Source: Hyphococcus sp.
GTDB taxonomy: Bacteria; Pseudomonadota; Alphaproteobacteria; Caulobacterales; Parvularculaceae
NCBI GenBank assembly: GCA_028289605.1
Contig: JANQON010000003.1
Coordinates: 62,001-126,000 of the forward strand
DNA: 64,000 bases
Reading direction: 5' to 3'
Shown here piece by piece: positions 62,103 to 64,000 of the stretch. Position numbers and translations under genes: made by a program. The notes under the pieces were generated by a model. The model saw only the letters and a list, made by a program, of their open reading frames with translations. It did not search any database and had not been told where the DNA came from. How positions within the stretch are numbered: position 1 is the stretch's first letter; each line of letters opens with the position of its first letter.

Positions 62103-62192
62103 GCGGAGGCCCATTCGGGGTCCGCGCGCTCTCAGCGTCGTCCGACAGGAGACGCCCGGCGCTTCATCCTTGCTTCTTTTAGGAGGACATCT
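62103..62192 (+). promoter_or_regulatory. ROSE-type RNA thermometer in the hsp20 leader
   Basis: Three successive hairpins: GCGGA/TCCGC at 62103-62125, GCGTC-TCC/GGA-GACGC at 62135-62155, and a final one at 62167-62187 in which TCC-TTGCT pairs with AGGA-GGA, the ribosome site of hsp20. The TTGCT opposite AGGA is the diagnostic ROSE element that melts on heat shock. Confidence 0.7.
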
Positions 62193-62654
62193 ATGCGTAG
62201 CTATGACCTTACCCCCCTTTATCGATCCACTGTCGGTTTCGACCGGATTTTCGATCTGCTCGACGGCGTCGGCAAAGCCGAGTCCGCCGGCTATCCGCCC
62301 TATAACATCGAGCGTCTTGACGAAAACGACTACCGCATCACCCTCGCGGTCGCCGGCTTCGGCGAAGACGATATCGACATCGAGCTGAAGGAAAACGCGC
62401 TGACCATCAAGGGCGCGCGCAGCGACGCCGACGAAGGCCGCGAGTTCCTGTATCAGGGCATCGCCGGGCGCTCGTTCGAGCGGCGCTTCCAGCTTGCAGA
62501 ACATGTTGAAGTCGCCGGCGCGTCTCTCGTGAACGGCCTTCTCAACATCGAGTTGAAGCGGGTGATCCCCGAAGCGATGAAACCGCGCAAAATCGCCATT
62601 AACGGCGCCGGCGCGGGAAACGTTAAAATCCTCAAAGACAAGAACGCCGCCTAG
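62193..62654 (+). CDS. Small heat-shock protein Hsp20
   Basis: 153 residues from the ATG at 62193, AGGAGG 6 nt upstream. Alpha-crystallin domain: YPPYNIERLDENDYRITLAVAGF, ELKENALTIKGAR, RSFERRFQLAEHVEVAGASLVNGLLNIELKRVIPE, with the C-terminal extension. IbpA/HspD-like ATP-independent holdase that protects unfolded proteins. Confidence 0.95.
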   Translation: MRSYDLTPLYRSTVGFDRIFDLLDGVGKAESAGYPPYNIERLDENDYRITLAVAGFGEDDIDIELKENALTIKGARSDADEGREFLYQGIAGRSFERRFQLAEHVEVAGASLVNGLLNIELKRVIPEAMKPRKIAINGAGAGNVKILKDKNAA

Positions 62655-62964
62655 CCACAGGCGCCGTTCCAGGCGAACCCGGCGCAACACTTGCCCCTCC
62701 CGGTTGCGCCGGAAAGCCTGAATTCAAAGGGCTGTGGTCATGCCCAATCGCCGCAGCCCTGTTTTTTTGCATCTGGAGTTGGTAGGCTGCGCCGGCTCTG
62801 TTTGCTCGAGGGGAAGACGATCCCCGATCCGCACGCCGCGGCGAAAGCCGGGGTCAACGGCGGCGTCAAACAAGGTTGAGATATCCCTGGGACCCGGCTT
62901 TCGCCGGGAAAAACGGGAACGGGAATATTGCGCCAAGCAACGGCGCGTGCGTTTGGGGAACAGT
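62655..62964. other. 310-bp intergenic region with repeat arms
   Basis: No gene recognised. Contains the inverted repeat pair described at 62838-62908 and several GC-rich stretches up to the next lipoprotein start. Confidence 0.5.
62838..62908. repeat. Paired inverted REP-like element
   Basis: GCGGCGAAAGCCGGGGTC (62838-62855) faces GACCCGGCTTTCGCCGGG (62891-62908). The second arm is itself a hairpin, CCCGGC-TTTC-GCCGGG. A further copy of the same hairpin is at 63325-63344. Confidence 0.65.
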
Positions 62965-63210
62965 ATGCGTAAGGTTTTGACTATTCTTATTCTGTCGACC
63001 GCGGCGTTTGGGCTCGCCGCATGCGAGACGGCGCCGATCGAAACGGAATCCATTTCGATCCCCTACGATCCTTATGATTTCGACCCTGCCGACCTCCAGG
63101 CGGAAGCGGACGCGCATTGCGGGGGTTACGGCCTGCGCGCCGTTTACGAAGACGAGACAGTCGACCCGTCGTCGGTGCGGTGGCGTTATCGGCATTACCG
63201 CTGCGTTTAG
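62965..63210 (+). CDS. Small lipoprotein
   Basis: 81 residues from the ATG at 62965. Lipobox Cys in FGLAAC, then an acidic, Tyr/Pro-rich mature part (SIPYDPYDFDPADLQAEADAHCGGYGLRAVYED...WRYRHYRCV) with two further cysteines that could pair. No known family; probable envelope protein. Confidence 0.7.
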   Translation: MRKVLTILILSTAAFGLAACETAPIETESISIPYDPYDFDPADLQAEADAHCGGYGLRAVYEDETVDPSSVRWRYRHYRCV

Positions 63211-63250
63211 GGCGCATCGCGCAACCATCCGCTCATCCCGGCGCCCGGAT

Positions 63251-63265
63251 CCGGCCGTAGGCCGG
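63251..63265. repeat. Palindromic hairpin
   Basis: CCGGCC-GTA-GGCCGG, a perfect 6-bp stem within a run of REP-like sequence between the small lipoprotein and the phosphatase. Confidence 0.5.
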
Positions 63266-63324
63266 TCCGAGAATAAACTTCGGCCGGGATCACGCACCTC
63301 ATACTCCAAAGCAAATTGCATGAG

Positions 63325-63344
63325 ATCCCGGCTTTCGCCGGGAT
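63325..63344. repeat. REP-like hairpin
   Basis: ATCCCGGC-TTTC-GCCGGGAT, perfect 8-bp stem, the same core as the arm at 62891-62908. It lies 17 nt beyond the phosphatase stop and may also act as an mRNA 3' end. Confidence 0.65.
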
Positions 63345-63361
63345 GAGCGGAACAAATGCGT

Positions 63362-64000
63362 TTATCCGTTCACCAACGCCGTCGCCTTCTCATAGATCTC
63401 CGCGTTGGCCGCCAGGATCGATCCGCCGAACAGGAAGTTCCGGCCGCCGTCGATCTCGCTGACGAAGCCGCCCGCTTCGCGGACGAGGCACGCGCCAGCG
63501 GCGACGTCCCAGGCGTTGAGATCGCGTTCCCAATAAGCGTCGTATCGGCCGGCCGCCACGAAAGCGAGATCGAGGGCGGCCGAACCGAACCGGCGGATGC
63601 CCGCCGTGACTTCAAGCACGCGCCGGGCTTCGCTCAGCGCTTCATCGCGTCCGTCTCTGCCGGCGAAGGGCAGGCCGGTGGCGAACAGGCATTCGTTGAG
63701 ATCGCGCCGTCCGGAGACGCGCAGGCGCCGGTCGTTCATCCACGCGCCTTCGCCCTTCTCGGCCCAGAAGAGTTCGTCCGTCGCCGGATTATAGATGACG
63801 CCCGCGTAAGGCTGGCGGTCCCGCTCCAGCGCAATGGATATCGCGAAATGGGAAAGCCCGTGCAGGAAATTGGTCGTACCGTCCAGCGGGTCGACAATCC
63901 ATCGGTTTGAATTGTCCGCGCCCTCCATCTCGCCGCGCTCTTCCATCACGAAACCGTATTTGGGCCGGGCGGTGTTGAGACTTTCGAAAATCGTTTGCTC
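63362..64000 (-). CDS. suhB: SuhB-type inositol-1-monophosphatase, 5' end beyond the window
   Basis: At least 212 residues; the frame continues past the right edge. IMPase motifs: WIVDPLDGTTNFLHGLSHFAISIALER, VIYNPATDELFWAEKGEGAWMN, and the third metal-site motif LNAWDVAAGACLVREAGG. Upstream residues ending GFVMEERGEMEG fit the segment containing the first Glu ligand. SuhB in addition to dephosphorylating myo-inositol-1-phosphate can act in rRNA transcription and processing. Confidence 0.9.
   Translation of the reverse strand, partial: EQTIFESLNTARPKYGFVMEERGEMEGADNSNRWIVDPLDGTTNFLHGLSHFAISIALERDRQPYAGVIYNPATDELFWAEKGEGAWMNDRRLRVSGRRDLNECLFATGLPFAGRDGRDEALSEARRVLEVTAGIRRFGSAALDLAFVAAGRYDAYWERDLNAWDVAAGACLVREAGGFVSEIDGGRNFLFGGSILAANAEIYEKATALVNG

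Overview
The window looks like a chromosomal segment of a GC-rich alphaproteobacterium, most likely from the Caulobacterales/Parvularculales side of the class. This is inferred from the gene families (CpdR, DUF2794, a Tad pilus locus of Caulobacter Cpa type, a plain TTAA-N7-TTAA CtrA site, a Sec-exported Rhs protein) and not from any marker gene. Gene density is high, most genes sit in short operons with ATGA overlaps or gaps of under 30 bp, and many starts are GTG or TTG.

Layout. 1-1714: 3' end of a class IV aminotransferase overlapping a degenerate AMP-ligase-like gene, closed by a bidirectional terminator. 1743-12345: the Tad/Flp pilus machinery. It comprises an orphan secretin-N-domain protein, a Crp-type regulator, Flp pilin, CpaA prepilin peptidase, then cpaB-cpaC-cpaD-cpaE-cpaF-tadB-tadC as one tight operon. 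12348-16793: a heme-type TonB receptor diverging from a DUF6607 lipoprotein and a DUF4198 protein across two Fur-like boxes. 16905-30021: housekeeping genes (an exported T4-gp19-like protein, lytic transglycosylase, uracil-DNA glycosylase, ETF-QO, TPR lipoprotein, IspE, a MraY-family transferase, polyprenyl synthase, S49 peptidase, YjbQ, exonuclease, hydrolase). 30166-42391: SapC, DsbD, Pgi, cyclophilin, a pseudo-esterase, HisS, DUF2794, TTC38-like, Bax-inhibitor-1 and RsmB-like genes. 42553-44552: a YbjN-like gene and two TadE/TadG minor pilins, about 31 kb from the main Tad operon.

44553-51547 is the accessory region. It is a Rhs island ending at the 3' end of a tRNA-Val(GAC). It holds a small exported YD-repeat/discoidin protein, a 1412-residue Sec-exported Rhs protein with a variable C-terminal tail, a lipoprotein, a displaced second Rhs tail with a short piece of Rhs core, and a second, paralogous lipoprotein. 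The order core-tail1-lipoprotein1-tail2-lipoprotein2 reads like a polymorphic toxin locus with envelope lipoproteins in the position normally held by immunity proteins. Two blocks of sequence are repeated in direct orientation, with the same spacing, at both edges.

51548-64000: tRNA-Val, CpdR, N-formylglutamate amidohydrolase, an intergenic stretch with two opposed terminators, a GT4 glycosyltransferase, a DUF533 protein, an XRE regulator, HisN, a DUF4386-like membrane protein, a three-gene lipid-type operon (methyltransferase lipoprotein, SCP2 domain, lysophospholipase-like hydrolase), a large stand-alone ComEC-like metallo-beta-lactamase-fold protein, an Hsp20 gene with a ROSE-type RNA thermometer, a small lipoprotein among hairpin repeats, and a SuhB-type phosphatase cut by the window edge. 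No CRISPR array, insertion sequence, rRNA gene or replication origin was recognised.
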